This document shows positions 41,242 through 51,389 of a stretch of 64,000 bases of DNA, piece after piece (position 1 is the stretch's first letter; each line of letters starts with the position of its first letter). Origin of the DNA: Anodontia alba. Its lineage: Eukaryota; Mollusca; Bivalvia; Lucinida; Lucinidae. Under the pieces are notes generated by a model. The model was not told the DNA's origin and did not search any database. It worked only from the letters and a program-made list of their open reading frames with translations. A program made the position numbers and the translations under genes. The stretch spans positions 9,390,610 through 9,454,609 of the forward strand of contig OZ024828.1 in NCBI GenBank assembly GCA_964016985.1, given 5' to 3'.

Positions 41242-41270
41242 ATGGCTGGATCCCTGATATCCAAAATCAG
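41242..41270 (+). CDS. Candidate first coding exon of an unidentified gene
   Basis: ATG (context ACAAAATGG) opens nine codons plus two bases encoding MAGSLISKI followed by AG and a strong donor, CAG|GTATGT. The start, short basic-amphipathic N-terminus and ETS-like motif upstream would suit a small mitochondrial or housekeeping protein. The opening MAG..L..K is reminiscent of mitochondrial pyruvate carrier subunit 1, but ten residues cannot prove this and I found no second exon downstream. Confidence 0.35.
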
Positions 41271-41754
41271 GTATGTAATTCAACCTCTAACTTAGTCTTC
41301 CATATAATAAGACCAGAATTGTAGTCTTTTAAGCCAATACATAACAAAAGTCATTTTTCTTCTGATGCAAGGGTGGTTAGATTTTCCAGTTTTGGTGACA
41401 GACAGGCATGTAAATTCCAGTTCTTTGAGAAATTACAAATCCCTGGTTAAATACATCAAGGTTTCAGTGAAGGTTTAACACGTTTCTGTGCAATGGCAAA
41501 AGAAAATATATCACATTCTTTTGTTATTGTACAGAAACTAGGCATTTTATTGAGTGCTGATGCGTAAGGAGAGTGGTGGTCAGTAAAGGGATATGTGATG
41601 ATTGAGAAAGACCATGGTTTTTCAACAAGAAAGAAAGAAAAAGGTAATAATGACACTGGGATTGAAAAATAGGCGTCAGGAACACATTTGCCATGAATGG
41701 ATCAGAAATCATATGTAAAACACTACTGGTAGAATGAAATACAGTATTGAAATC
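41271..41754. other. Single-copy interruption of the minisatellite
   Basis: No repeat unit is present here. If the exon above is real, this is the start of its first intron. Minus-strand frames at 41456-41712 show no domain. Confidence 0.4.
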
Positions 41755-42379
41755 CCATAGGATGATAAACTATAGGCAGGCTGAATGATGACAAGCAACA
41801 GGCAGGCTGAAGGATGCTAAGAACAAATAGTTGCAGGATGATAAACTAGAGATCACTAAAGGTAGGCTGAATGATGTCAAGCTATAGGCAGACTAAAGGA
41901 TGATAAAGAACATATAGTTGCAGGATGATAAACTATAGGCAAACTGAATGATATCAAGCTATAAGCAGGCTAAAGGCTGATAAAGAACTGACAGTTGCAG
42001 GATGATAAACTATAGGCAAACTGAATGATGACAAGCTATAGGTAGGCTGAAGGATGATAAAGAACAGAGATAGTTGCAGGATGATAAACTATAGATCACT
42101 ATAGGCAGGCTGAATGATGACAAGCTATAGGTAGGCTGAAGGATGATAAAGAACAGAGATAGTTGCAGGATGATAAACTATAGATCACTATAGGCAGGCT
42201 GAATGATGATAAACTATAGGCAGGCTGAATGATGACAAGTTAGGTAGGCTGAAGAATGATAAAGAACAGAGATAGTTGCAGGATGATAAACTATAGATCA
42301 CTATAGGCAGGCTGAATGATGACAAGCTATAGGTAGGCTGAAGGATGATAAAGAACAGATAGTGGCAGGATGATAAACT
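41755..42379 (+). repeat. Minisatellite, second block
   Basis: Same 78 bp unit plus a variant carrying ACTATAGATCACTATAGGCA that occurs four times, so this block expanded partly independently of the first. Confidence 0.88.
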
Positions 42380-42731
42380 ACCGTATTCAACCTAATTACT
42401 GCACTGTGCGCTTAGGTTTTTCAAAATTACTGGGAACACTCAGTTGTGGTAAAATATGTATCTACCTACTAAGGATACACTATAAAAAAGATCAGAAAAG
42501 GACTTATTTGATGATGATTATGCGATTTTTTCTGACTTTCTTTATTAAAGCATATGTTGTGGGTGCTCATTTGAACTGCATCGACAAGTCGATGCAATTC
42601 AAATGAGTAACCACAACATATGCCTTTATAAAGAAGTAAAGAAAAAGTGCACTGGCTGTAATCTGAAGACTACAGAATTTCTTGACTGTGCGCTTATAGG
42701 GGTATGTGCGGTAATTAGATCGAATACGGTA
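42380..42731 (+). mobile_element. MITE family N, complete copy in minisatellite
   Basis: ACCGTATTCAACCTAATTAC left and the inverse ACCGTATTCGATCTAATTAC right. Hairpin CATATGTTGTGGGTGCTCAT with tip CTGCATCGACAAGTCGATGCA. Also paired CACTGTGCGCTTAGG / GACTGTGCGCTTATAGG. This uninterrupted copy defines the hAT-like insertion site at 14411. Confidence 0.88.
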
Positions 42732-42913
42732 TATATACCTACAGGAGGCTGAATGATGGCAAGCTATAGGCAGGCAAAGAATGATATATAGAGCAAATAT
42801 TTGCAGGATAATAAACTACATGAAGGACAGATGATGATAAACTGTAGGCATCACTGAAAAATAAGCTAAAGGCATGCTGAAGGTTGATAAGCTAAACACA
42901 GACTGAATTACAA
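42732..42913 (+). repeat. Minisatellite remnant
   Basis: GAGGCTGAATGATGGCAAGC and AGGATAATAAACTACATGAA, degenerate units continuing beyond the MITE. Confidence 0.75.
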
Positions 42914-43024
42914 AACACCTTTGCCGGGTGCTTCTAATGAGTACCTACAATGTATGTTTTTGAGGAGAAGAAAGAAAAAAGTTATTATTTTTTGGTTGAA
43001 AAAAACACTTTATCTGGAGCTAAG
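42914..43024. mobile_element. MITE family B right half
   Basis: GGTGCTTCTAATGAGTACCT to CTTTATCTGGAGCTAAG. The first arm and left end are missing. Confidence 0.6.
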
Positions 43025-43042
43025 TTAAAGGATAATAAGCTG

Positions 43043-43311
43043 CATTACAAAAACATGCCAATGTAAATATATTGAAAATTTTATAACCAAAAAAGGAAAA
43101 TTTTCAGATAAAAAATTCTGATATTTTTCATATTTCTGCTCAAAACATAAATTGTGGGTACGTTAGAAATGTGAGGCGGTTCTAACAAGTACCCACAATC
43201 TATGTTTTTTAGCAAAATAAGAAAAATAATGTACACCCTGTAAACCCAAGTTTTACTATATATAAGTGGGGTTTAGGAGGGTCAAAATTATAGAGGTGTG
43301 TGTTTGTGATG
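43043..43311 (-). mobile_element. MITE family C with shortened hairpin
   Basis: CATTACAAAAACATGCC left, inverse CATCACAAACACACACC right. First arm cut to GTGGGTACGTTAGAA. Confidence 0.75.
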
Positions 43312-43425
43312 GTAGGGACCATAGGCTGAAGGAAAACAGACTGTCACAAGCAGATAGAAGGATGATAAATCATAGACAGGTTGAACGATGCCATCAATTA
43401 TTAGGGGGGCTGAAGAATGACATTA
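43312..43425 (+). repeat. Minisatellite remnant
   Basis: AAGGATGATAAATCATAGAC and GGTTGAACGATGCCA, the most distal degenerate units of the 78 bp array. Confidence 0.65.
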
Positions 43426-43448
43426 TTATTTTTTTTTTTTTTAATGTA

Positions 43449-43614
43449 GCGATTGTTTGGGACACGACTCTGCAATATGAAAATTCGTGTCAAGTCATCT
43501 GGGGATCTCATACCGATATATTTATCACCGCACAAAATGAGACATCTCTCTGACCAGCATGAAAACAGTTTTCCTGTAAATTCATATTTAAACATCTATT
43601 ATATTTTCTGTCAT
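43449..43614 (+). other. Exon-like open segment of unknown identity
   Basis: A long T-run and TAATGTAG precede an open frame (CGA TTG TTT GGG ..) of about 54 codons ending in TAA at 43612, with several CpG in the first 100 bp, unlike the flanks. Part reads KSSGDLIPIYLSPHKMRHLS. No family recognised. The opposite strand is also open over much of it, so strand is uncertain. Confidence 0.25.
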
Positions 43615-43940
43615 AAATAATTTATAGCCTAATATCCAAATGGGCTTTCCATTATAGACTGACATCTTTTTCCAGCTAAATAATTGATTACGATATCCAG
43701 GCAATATTACACAATATTGTAATTGTCCGGAAACATGAAATATTGCCATGGAAACATAAAACAACACTGAAATCAATCCAAGAACTTTAGAAAATGGAGA
43801 AAAAGCGAGATGGATTGACCCCAGAATAAGGCCCTTGGGGATGCTATATGATATCAAAACTAGATACCCACACTGGGGACAGTATCAGTCAAAACAGATG
43901 ATAATATTACATTGTGGCCCTCATTTAGGTTAATTTATCC
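43615..43940. other. Unassigned, no gene seen
   Basis: No repeat ends. Contains CAATATTACACAATATTGTA near 43702, a small palindrome. Confidence 0.35.
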
Positions 43941-44149
43941 TTAACCCTAGTCCTGCTGAGCCCGGATATACCCTGCCTTTGCAAGCAGTGTAGATCCAGA
44001 TCAGCTGATTTCTGAAGAAGCTATCTGGATCTGCACTGTTTGCCATTAAGTATGTAGATTTATAGCAACAATCCGGATCAGGTAATCTGATTGGCTGAAA
44101 ATTAGAAGTGGGAGTGGCATCTTAATTTATTCAGCAGGACAAGGGTTAA
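43941..44149 (-). mobile_element. MITE family D sharing TTAA with family H
   Basis: TTAACCCTAGTCCTGCTGAG to GGACAAGGGTTAA. The right TTAA at 44146 is also the first four bases of the next element. Confidence 0.85.
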
Positions 44150-44332
44150 TGCTTAGCATGAGGCTGGGTAAAATTTCAGCAGATGCATAATTGCGGAATA
44201 TTTTTCTTATTTTTTCCCAGAAAATAGGCTTTGAGAATCCATACACACTGTTTCTTTGAGAAACAATTTACATGAAATGTCAAAGCCTATTTTCTGAATT
44301 TGCCCATAGAATGGTAATGATTACAGTGTTAA
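44146..44332 (+). mobile_element. MITE family H copy
   Basis: TTAATGCTTAGCATGAGGCT to TTACAGTGTTAA. Arms CCAGAAAATAGGCTTTGAGA with complement. Confidence 0.75.
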
Positions 44333-44476
44333 TCACTACTACAGAAGACAGACAACATTCTATTTTTCATTTTCATTTTTTCAGAGAAAAATAAAGCTTG
44401 ACATTTCATGTGAATTGCTGGTTTGGCAGACAATTCACATAAAATGTCAAGCTTTATTTCTTCTGAAAAACTAACC
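44329..44476 (+). mobile_element. MITE family I copy abutting H
   Basis: From the shared TTAATCACTACTACAGAAG through the GCTTGACATTTCATGTGAAT hairpin. The right end is replaced by CTAACCCTAAATTGAACC. Confidence 0.65.
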
Positions 44477-44483
44477 CTAAATT

Positions 44484-44694
44484 GAACCTTAAAGAGCCAA
44501 TCACAAACACAGCAGATGACATTCTATTTCTTGTTTTCACTTTACAGAGAAAATAAAACTTGACATTTCATGTGAATCATCTGTTTGGTAGATGATTCAC
44601 ATGAAATGTCCAGCTTTATTTACTTTGAAAAATAATAATACAAAACCTCTAAGAATGTCTCTGCTGCAAATTTGTTTAGTGGTTTAAGGGTTAG
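44484..44694 (+). mobile_element. MITE family I, full copy
   Basis: GAACCTTAAAGAGCCAATCA to GTGGTTTAAGGGTTAG. Hairpin tip ATCATCTGTTTGGTAGATGAT. Confidence 0.75.
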
Positions 44695-44701
44695 GGAAAA
44701 C

Positions 44702-44896
44702 TCACAGCTCTTGACAATCTGGTTTTGTTTTGTTTAAAAAACTGAAATTTATTTTAACTTATCCCGAAAAACATACATGTACATTGTGGAGATATTAATT
44801 AAAATTGCCTCACTGAGCCAATTCTAATAAGTACATAATATGTTTTTGGACAGAATATGAAAACTTTCCAGATGACTCCCGCCTTATCTAGAGCAA
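44702..44896. mobile_element. MITE family B, decayed copy
   Basis: CACAGCTCTTGACAATC left, CGCCTTATCTAGAGC right. Hairpin GATATTAATTAAAATTGCCT with complement. Confidence 0.55.
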
Positions 44897-45000
44897 AGGA
44901 AGATGGAAAAAGGGAATTTTAGGCATATTCTGTAAGGAGATATATGTATCCGGCAAGACACATTCCCAGAACATAGTCTACCAATGACACCAAATCATCT

Positions 45001-45214
45001 TTAACCCTTGTCCTGCTGAATAAATTAAGATGCCACGCCCATTTCTAATTTACAGCCAATCAGATTACTTGATCCAACTTGTTGATATAAATTCACATAC
45101 TTCATGAAAAACAGTGCAGCTCCAGATCAGTTGGCTTCTGAAGAAGCCAACTGATCTGGATCTACACTGTTTGCAAAGACAGGACATATCCGGGTTCAGC
45201 AGGACAAGGGTTAA
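45001..45214 (+). mobile_element. MITE family D, full copy
   Basis: TTAA borders intact, perfect GTTGGCTTCTGAAGAAGCCAAC tip, TIRs TTAACCCTTGTCCTGCTGAA and exact inverse except one base in the right interior. Confidence 0.9.
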
Positions 45215-45341
45215 ACCTAGTTTCAATTTGTTACTTTAATTTCTGTCAATCTTCTGAACTGCCGAATATGTCACAATATACTCAATGATCAAATTTTTCT
45301 CCTTTTCTCTGTATTATAGCGCAAATGTCTTGGCTCATATC

Positions 45342-45932
45342 ACTCTAGATATGAGTCCAGATAAACATTTTTTCATTTCTCAAAAAAAAAAAAAAATTGT
45401 ATGTTGTTGGTACTATAAGCAATAACAGTGTTTTCAGAGAAAACAGATGTCCCAGTGCACCGTGAATATTCAGTTTTTCTACTGCTGTGACCTTGAAAAT
45501 TAAGTCAAGGTCATCAAAATATTTATGTTCCAAATATATATTCATGAAAATTTGGTGAGATCAAAAGATATTGTGCAAACAAGAAAGTGTCACAGAATTT
45601 TCAGTTTTTCTACTGCTGTGACCTTGAAAATTAGGTCAAGGAAAAATCTAATCAGTTCTTTGTTATGTGTCAATCATACATCCATGCAAATTTGGTATGA
45701 ATCCAACCACTGGTTCACAAGATATTGTGCAGACAAGAAAATGTGACGCCAACACTAACGCCGATGCCAATGCCGACGCCAACCCCAACAGCATCCGTAC
45801 CAAAAACAATATGTCCCCCTCACTGAGGTGGGGGACATAATGTGGAGGACCCACAACCTATGTCTTTTAGGAGAAATAAGAAAAATATCAATATGATTAT
45901 TTTGTTCATAAAAGTGCCTCACCTAGACCTAT
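45342..45932. mobile_element. MITE family B interrupted by repeat O
   Basis: ACTCTAGATATGAGTCCAG and GTATGTTGTTGGTACTAT precede. GGAGGACCCACAACCTATGT and CCTCACCTAGACCTATG follow the O copy. Confidence 0.6.
45420..45842 (+). repeat. Dispersed repeat O, two tandem units
   Basis: CAGTTTTTCTACTGCTGTGA occurs twice (45470 and 45602), each followed by CCTTGAAAATTARGTCAAGG and a GATATTGTGCARACAAGAAA block. Ends CCCCCTC..GGGGGACATAA. CGCCGATGCCAATGCCGACG is an internal short repeat. Confidence 0.7.
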
Positions 45933-46000
45933 GCCTATTTGCTAAGCCTTAGGAGCAATGTCTATGGGGAAAATTGAAAACATCAATCCACATGCTCACA

Positions 46001-46214
46001 ATAACCCTTGTCCTGCTGAATAAATTAAGACGCCATGCCCACTTCTAATTTTTAACCAATTAGATAATTTGATCTGGATTGTTGTTATAAATTCACATAC
46101 TTAATGGCAAACAGTGTAGATCCAGATCAGTTGGCTTCTTCAGAAGCCAACTGATCTGGATCTACACTGTTTGCAAAGAAAGGGTATATCCGGGTTCAGC
46201 AGGACAAGGGTTAG
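46001..46214 (+). mobile_element. MITE family D, TTAA eroded to ATAA/TTAG
   Basis: ATAACCCTTGTCCTGCTGAA to TCAGCAGGACAAGGGTTAG. Perfect hairpin tip GTTGGCTTCTTCAGAAGCCAAC. Confidence 0.85.
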
Positions 46215-46497
46215 CAATACAGGCTCTTTTTCAATGATCCACTACGTAAAATACCGATGAATATCATGTCTTCTGTGATCACTAAATCACATGTGACAAA
46301 TATGGAATTCTAATACTTCTGAGAGAGTTTGGATTTCACATGCAGGAAAGTCTCTTCCTGGTTCTTTGCCGATATGTTTACTGATAATATTCTCAGAACA
46401 GTTCTGAATTTAAGCAAGAATGACAGTTTAAGTCATATCAAAACCAGTCTAACGTCTCCACAATGGCTGAGTCACTGGTCCAGATAAAGTGTTTTAA
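46215..46497. other. Unassigned, no gene seen
   Basis: CAAGTCACATG-like and CTGGTCCAGATAAAGTG (family B-type right end near 46478). Otherwise featureless. Confidence 0.35.
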
Positions 46498-46685
46498 TCC
46501 AAAAATGTCCTGCTGAACATAGACATACCCTGCCTTTGCAAATAGTGTAGATCCAGATCTGAAGCCAACTGATCTGGAACTGCCCTGTTTGCCATTAAGT
46601 ATATGAACTTATAGCAACAATTGGGATTGGCTGAAAATTAGAAGTGGGTGTGGCATCTTAATTTATTCAGCATGACAAGGGTTAA
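46498..46685 (-). mobile_element. MITE family D, left end and tip lost
   Basis: AATGTCCTGCTGAACATAGA left (no TTAACCC) and GCATGACAAGGGTTAA right. First arm of the hairpin truncated at GATCCAGATCTGAAGCC. Confidence 0.75.
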
Positions 46686-46735
46686 GACAGGTATTTTTCT
46701 TATTTCTCCATATGAGCACACATGGAATCAATTAA

Positions 46736-46991
46736 TTAGTGTCCTCATGGACCATTATTATTGAATGCAGCAGAAAAATCATGATCAAACGGAGTGGCTG
46801 CACCAAGCAGTCTGGACCCATGATGTCAATATTCAGGCAGATTTTCTCCCTAGATTTTCTCCTGATCTTGGCTGAACAGTAAAACAATATGACAGTAATT
46901 ATATGCGACGGTTATTTTCTTAGCAACAGAAAATGTCTCTAAATTATAGCCAAGATTCAGTAAAAGCAATCAAGTCTAGGAAATAAGGCCC
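46736..46991. other. Unassigned, no gene seen
   Basis: Single-copy-looking. No exon signature. Confidence 0.35.
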
Positions 46992-47199
46992 TTAACCCTT
47001 AAAATGCCAAGAAAACCTGCATCTGAAAATGTCATCTGTTTATGTTGTCTGCTGAATATTCTTGCAAACTTTTCAAACTATTTTTGCACACAGGCAAACA
47101 GTGTGGACCCTGATCAGACTGCTCCTAAAATGACATTTAAAATCACAAGCAGATGACAAAGCAGACAACAATTGTTGTGATTGGCAGTTTAAGGGTTAA
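46992..47199. mobile_element. MITE family G, second arm deleted
   Basis: TTAACCCTTAAAATGCCAAG to GGCAGTTTAAGGGTTAA. After GACTGCTCCTAAAATGACAT the complementary arm is missing, leaving a G copy that cannot fold its core. Confidence 0.8.
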
Positions 47200-47228
47200 A
47201 GGGAACTGATACATTTGTTTTCATTCCT

Positions 47229-47501
47229 CATCACAAAACATGCCTATATAATTTTGACCCCCTTAAACCCCACTTTTATATGGTAAAACTGGGGTTTACA
47301 AGGGAATACATTATTTTATTTTTTTTCTCGAAAACATAGATTGTGGGTACTCGTTAGAACCGTATCACCGAGGTGGTTCTAATGGGTACCCACAATCTAT
47401 ATTTTGAGCAGAAATATGAAAAATATCAGTTTTTTATATGAAAATTTTCAGTTTTTCAGGTGTAATTTTCTGTATATTTGAATAGGCGTGTTTTCGCAAT
47501 G
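47229..47501 (+). mobile_element. MITE family C copy
   Basis: CATCACAAAACATGCC left, inverse CATTGCGAAAACACGCC right. Hairpin tip AACCGTATCACCGAGGTGGTT. Confidence 0.8.
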
Positions 47502-47593
47502 TGTTAGGTTAACCCTTCTGGAAAGGGTCTACTCTAAAAAGAAAGAATTTGCTCCTAGAGAGATAAAAGGAGTATCTAGATAAATATTTTCCA

Positions 47594-47832
47594 GGGCCCA
47601 ATTGTTCAAAACTAACAATGTCGTTAATTAACATATCATTAAAACTTTGATCATTAAATATGGCATATATGCTAATATTTTTGCTGAAAAAATGTGAGTA
47701 GCTTTTGCAAAAGCTACTCACATTTTTTTCAGCAAAAATACCTGCGAATTAGATATCATACTTATTAGAACAGTTAACATTTTGACCTCTGACAAGCTCG
47801 TTAAGCTAACAATGTTTTGAACAATTGGGCCC
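47594..47832. mobile_element. MITE family J copy
   Basis: GGGCCCAATTGTTCAAAAC to TTTGAACAATTGGGCCC. The tip lacks the usual 4-6 bp loop: GAGTAGCTTTTGCAAAAGCT. Confidence 0.85.
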
Positions 47833-47859
47833 AGATTTCTCAAAAAAAACTCAAAAAAA

Positions 47860-48426
47860 AAAAAATATTTTGTGGGTACTCCTATTTTACACAAACTTGC
47901 AAGGTTGTGATCCAAGGACGCCCCACATGCAATTTGAGTTCAACTGGCCTTGCAGTTTCAGAGTTGTTTATATGTTTTTACCATACATGATGATGGATGC
48001 CAGTTCCCACCAGATTTTGTTCAAAGGATATATTCCATATACAATTTTAATTCATATAGCCTAACAGGTTTGGAGAAGAACTGTTTGAAAGTTTTAGCAT
48101 ATATGGTCACGGTGGCCATTTTGATAAATATTGCAAACTTCAAAACTCTTGTCCCAAATGCAATTTGGTACAACTGGCATAACAATTTCTGAGAAGAGGT
48201 TTGAATGGACTTAAGCTTTTTCCCATTATAACTCTATGGGGAATTGTCATAAATGTAGCAAACTTGAATTCCTCTGATTCAAGCAATATTTGTATTAAAT
48301 AAGGTTTGAATCACTTCAGTGGTTTCGAACAAATCATTAAAAAGTGTGACCTGACAAACAGACAGACAAATGTAGCATAGACAGTTATCACAATAGCTCG
48401 TCTTGAGCTTTGCTCAGGTGAGCTAA
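47860..48426 (+). mobile_element. Pearl/Helentron-like right portion
   Basis: Ends CCTGACAAACAGACAGACAA then AGCTCGTCTTGAGCTTTGCTC AGGTGAGCT, as at 6935. The body has TTGCAATTTGGTACAACTGG-type units (47930, 48160) suggesting about two degenerate core units. Confidence 0.6.
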
Positions 48427-48654
48427 AAAGGGACTTATCTGTAGCCGCAGTTGGACTGTGTTTGTTTGAAGCATTCAACTTGATTCTAGGTTCATGATAT
48501 CTCTTAAAAACATTTTGTTTAATTAATCTAGATTTCAATAGTTTTAATGGACTATAAACAAGAAAACTTAATAAATCTTCCTGTTCCTGCAGTTAATCCA
48601 TCATCCTCAAACACGGACCATTGTCAAATGCCAATCACAGATCTCTTAAAACAG
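48427..48654. other. Unassigned, no gene seen
   Basis: No repeat ends or exon boundaries recognised. Confidence 0.3.
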
Positions 48655-48841
48655 AGCTCCAGGTATAAGATTTGTTTAACAATCATAATGATATTTTTTT
48701 TTATTTTTTCATGAAAACATATATTGTGAGTACTCATTAGAAGTGCCTCACTGAGGCACTTCTAATGAGTACTCACAATGTATGTTTTTGTGGAGACATA
48801 AGAAAAGTATTGCTCTTAGTACCTTCTTAACCAGAGAGCTG
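48655..48841. mobile_element. MITE family B copy
   Basis: AGCTCCAGGTATAAG left, CTTAACCAGAGAGCTG right. Perfect tip AAGTGCCTCACTGAGGCACTT. Confidence 0.7.
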
Positions 48842-48927
48842 TTTGAAAATAACTCAGACAAGCAATGTCCAACAATCACTTACTCCAGTGATCAATAATG
48901 AATGACTCTTAGGCTGTGACTATTCAA

Positions 48928-49109
48928 AGCTCCAGATTAGCGGGTGTATATTCCTTATTTCTCCACTAAAACATGTATTGTGGGTACTCATTAGAAGTGC
49001 CTCGATGAGGCACTTCTAATGAGTACCTACATAACATGTTTTTGTGAAGAAATAAGAGAAATATGGGTAGTTTTTGGTTGAAATGAAAATGCTTTATCTA
49101 GAACTATGA
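48928..49109. mobile_element. MITE family B copy
   Basis: AGCTCCAGATTAGCGGG left, GCTTTATCTAGAACTATG right. Tip GCCTCGATGAGGC. Confidence 0.7.
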
Positions 49110-49731
49110 CTTTCTATAAATTTTTATGATTAATCTATTAGATGGCTATCCCTCAATTAATGTCCTTAAAGATCAATATAATACTGGGGTCATATGAGGT
49201 CGCAATGGGTGTCATTTATGGGTTTATTTCAAAGGGAGGATAATATCACTTACTGTATGGTGTCTGTCATGGGGTTCATATTACTCTTTTTAGATAAAAC
49301 AAAAGGATGACACCAGATGGCATCTGCATAGTATGATGGGGGTGGGGTAAAGGTGTTGACGAGGTTGCTGAAGCTGGGAACTTTGTGGAAGGGATAGAGC
49401 TGTTGATAAATAAGCTACTATGCCTTTCTGGTAGAAAACTACTAATATTTAAGGGTTAAAAACAATGCCTTTGAAAAGATATACATTTACCATTTTTCTA
49501 TGTTATAAGCTACTGTATAAATGGCAAAGGTCATTGTTTTTGGTAACTTCTCATTTACTGCAAATCAAATAAAACTGTTTTAGCTTTTATGCTGCAGGCT
49601 CCCTGTATTCCTGACCTGGAATAAATTATTCACAACTTAATTCAAGAATTATTCATGAGTTCTATTCTAGAAATTTCTGAACATTACAGAATACCAGTAA
49701 GAATGAATTTACGAATTTACCCTTTCCATTC
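49110..49731. other. Single-copy-looking stretch, no gene supported
   Basis: No repeat end. GATGGGGGTGGGGTAAAGG near 49337 is a small G-rich patch. I could not support an exon. Confidence 0.4.
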
Positions 49732-49758
49732 AGACAGTAAAGCCTGAACAGTGTAACA

Positions 49759-49865
49759 CCCAGTAAGCATTCTTTATAAATCTACAGCGGGCCGTTATCG
49801 GCCCGTCAGGGTAGCTGACGGGCCGATAACGGCCCGCTGTAGATTTATAAAGAATGCTAGCTGGG
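49759..49865. repeat. Long GC-rich perfect palindrome
   Basis: Left arm 49766-49809 and right arm 49815-49858 are perfect complements over 44 bp around a 5-base loop GGTAG. After a 2-base mismatch CCCAG/CTGGG extends the stem at both sides. The apical half is GC-rich (CAGCGGGCCGTTATCGGCCC), unlike every other hairpin here. Probably a young hairpin element. Outer ends not defined. Confidence 0.85.
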
Positions 49866-49979
49866 CAGGAACATGTGCCAAATAACACAGCATCTGGCCA
49901 GGATCTGCAGTGCAAAACTGTTTGCAACCCATTCAGCAAATTTTAATTCTATCCTGTTTGTGATGATTTATGTCTTCAT

Positions 49980-50031
49980 GGGGTAGGCGTACTTGAGTGT
50001 GTCCTGAGACACACTCAAGTGCACCTACCCC
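49980..50031. repeat. Hairpin, 24 bp arms
   Basis: GGGGTAGGCGTACTTGAGTG and CACTCAAGTGCACCTACCCC with two mismatches, loop CTGA. A unique sequence in this window. Confidence 0.75.
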
Positions 50032-50078
50032 ATCAGGGGTGAGAAAAGTCACTAATAATCAATCCTGAAATTTAAAAC

Positions 50079-50284
50079 TAATCCTTGTCCCGCTGAATAA
50101 ATTAAGAAGCCACACACATTTCTAATTTTCAACTAATCAGATTACTTTATCAAGGTTGTTGATATAGATTCACATATGCAAACAGTGCAGATTCACATCA
50201 ATTGGCTTCTTCAGAAGCCAACTGATCTGGATCTACACTGTTTGCAAAGGCAGGGTATATCTGGGTCAGCAGGACAAGGGTTAA
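50079..50284 (+). mobile_element. MITE family D, left TTAACCC eroded
   Basis: CTAATCCTTGTCCCGCTGAA to TCAGCAGGACAAGGGTTAA. Hairpin tip GGCTTCTTCAGAAGCC. Confidence 0.8.
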
Positions 50285-50497
50285 GTCCAAAAACTACCAA
50301 TATTTTTCTTACTTCTCAATAAAACATATGTTGTGGGTATTCATTAGAAGCACCTCAGGAGGGCACTTCTAATGAGTGCCCACAACATGTTTTTATTGAG
50401 AAATCCTGAGGCATTTCTAATGAGTACCCACAACATATCTTTTTATTGAGAAATAAGAAAACTATTATGTGGATACTCACTATTATCTGGAGCTATA
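50285..50497. mobile_element. MITE family B with duplicated 3' arm
   Basis: One GTGGGTATTCATTAGAAGCA arm is followed by two complementary arms (ACTTCTAATGAGTGCCCACA, ATTTCTAATGAGTACCCACA), each with TTTTTATTGAGAAAT. Right end ATTATCTGGAGCTATA. Confidence 0.7.
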
Positions 50498-51077
50498 CAA
50501 CTAATAATTAGTTTAATAATGACTTTTTAAAGTTATTTCACGTAAACATTCGTAAAAGTGATATTTCATGCTTAAAGTGAAAGTTCTCGATCCTGAAATC
50601 AGGATTAATCCTGGTTTCCCATCCCTGCCCATGAAAGCATAAATTATCACAAACAGCAAGATAAGGTTCATATTTTTAGTTCTAAATTTTCCATCAGCAG
50701 ACAGGATGTGCTTCAACAAAAACTGTTGTTGTCTGCATTCAAGGCCAGCCAGTGAGATATTAAACTGCTCCTAAATCAAAGTCAAATGTCACCACTTTTT
50801 GTTTTTCATTTTTTTTTTTTGTTTTTTTTATTTTTTGGGTCTTGCCCCTATCGGATCAAATAGGGTCCTGTGCTAACCAAATAGACTTTACCAAAATAAC
50901 TTCTGGGGATAAATATACACAAACAATAGATGTATCAATGTAAGTAATCAATTCCTTCCTGCAATAGACACATTTGGTGCTTAAGTCCCTTGTTTATTTT
51001 TTTTTTTTTATATTATACAAACACATCTGTCATGTGACTTAATTGCTATCACATGTTAGTCACATATAATAATGGAT
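50498..51077. other. Unassigned with homopolymer tracts
   Basis: T-runs near 50809-50836 and 50999-51011, and a CCTGAAATCAGGATTAATCC palindrome near 50591. No gene seen. Confidence 0.35.
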
Positions 51078-51087
51078 GATCTGCTGA

Positions 51088-51378
51088 TTTGTTTGTGTTG
51101 AGGTTTTATGGCCCAGTCAACCCAATGGGGTCATGTCGAGTGTGGTCAGTTTACCTAACCACACTTTTACTAAGCGGTTAACCATTATTGTGCACATTCT
51201 TTTGTCAGAAACTGACAACTGCCCTTCTTGAATCAGCAGAAGGAAGAGAATGACAGCAGAAAATATTTCATGATCAAATCTCCACAAAAGAATGTTACCG
51301 ACCCGGCAGGGGTTAAACTCGCAACCTCCTGATCACCAATTGGACGCGCATCCAACTGAGCTACCAAGGCCGGCTGGC
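51088..51378 (-). mobile_element. tRNA-derived SINE (family 1)
   Basis: Target duplication TGATCTGCTGA (51077-51087, 51379-51389). The B box is mutated (AGTTTAACCCC), and a deletion removes the TGGGCAGGCTTAGTCC block, making it shorter than the copy at 20877. Confidence 0.88.
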
Positions 51379-51389
51379 TGATCTGCTGA

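Noticed and set aside
43401..43595. Minus-strand 64-codon frame
   Set aside because: Antisense of the exon-like segment at 43449; starts in poly-T and has no acceptor.
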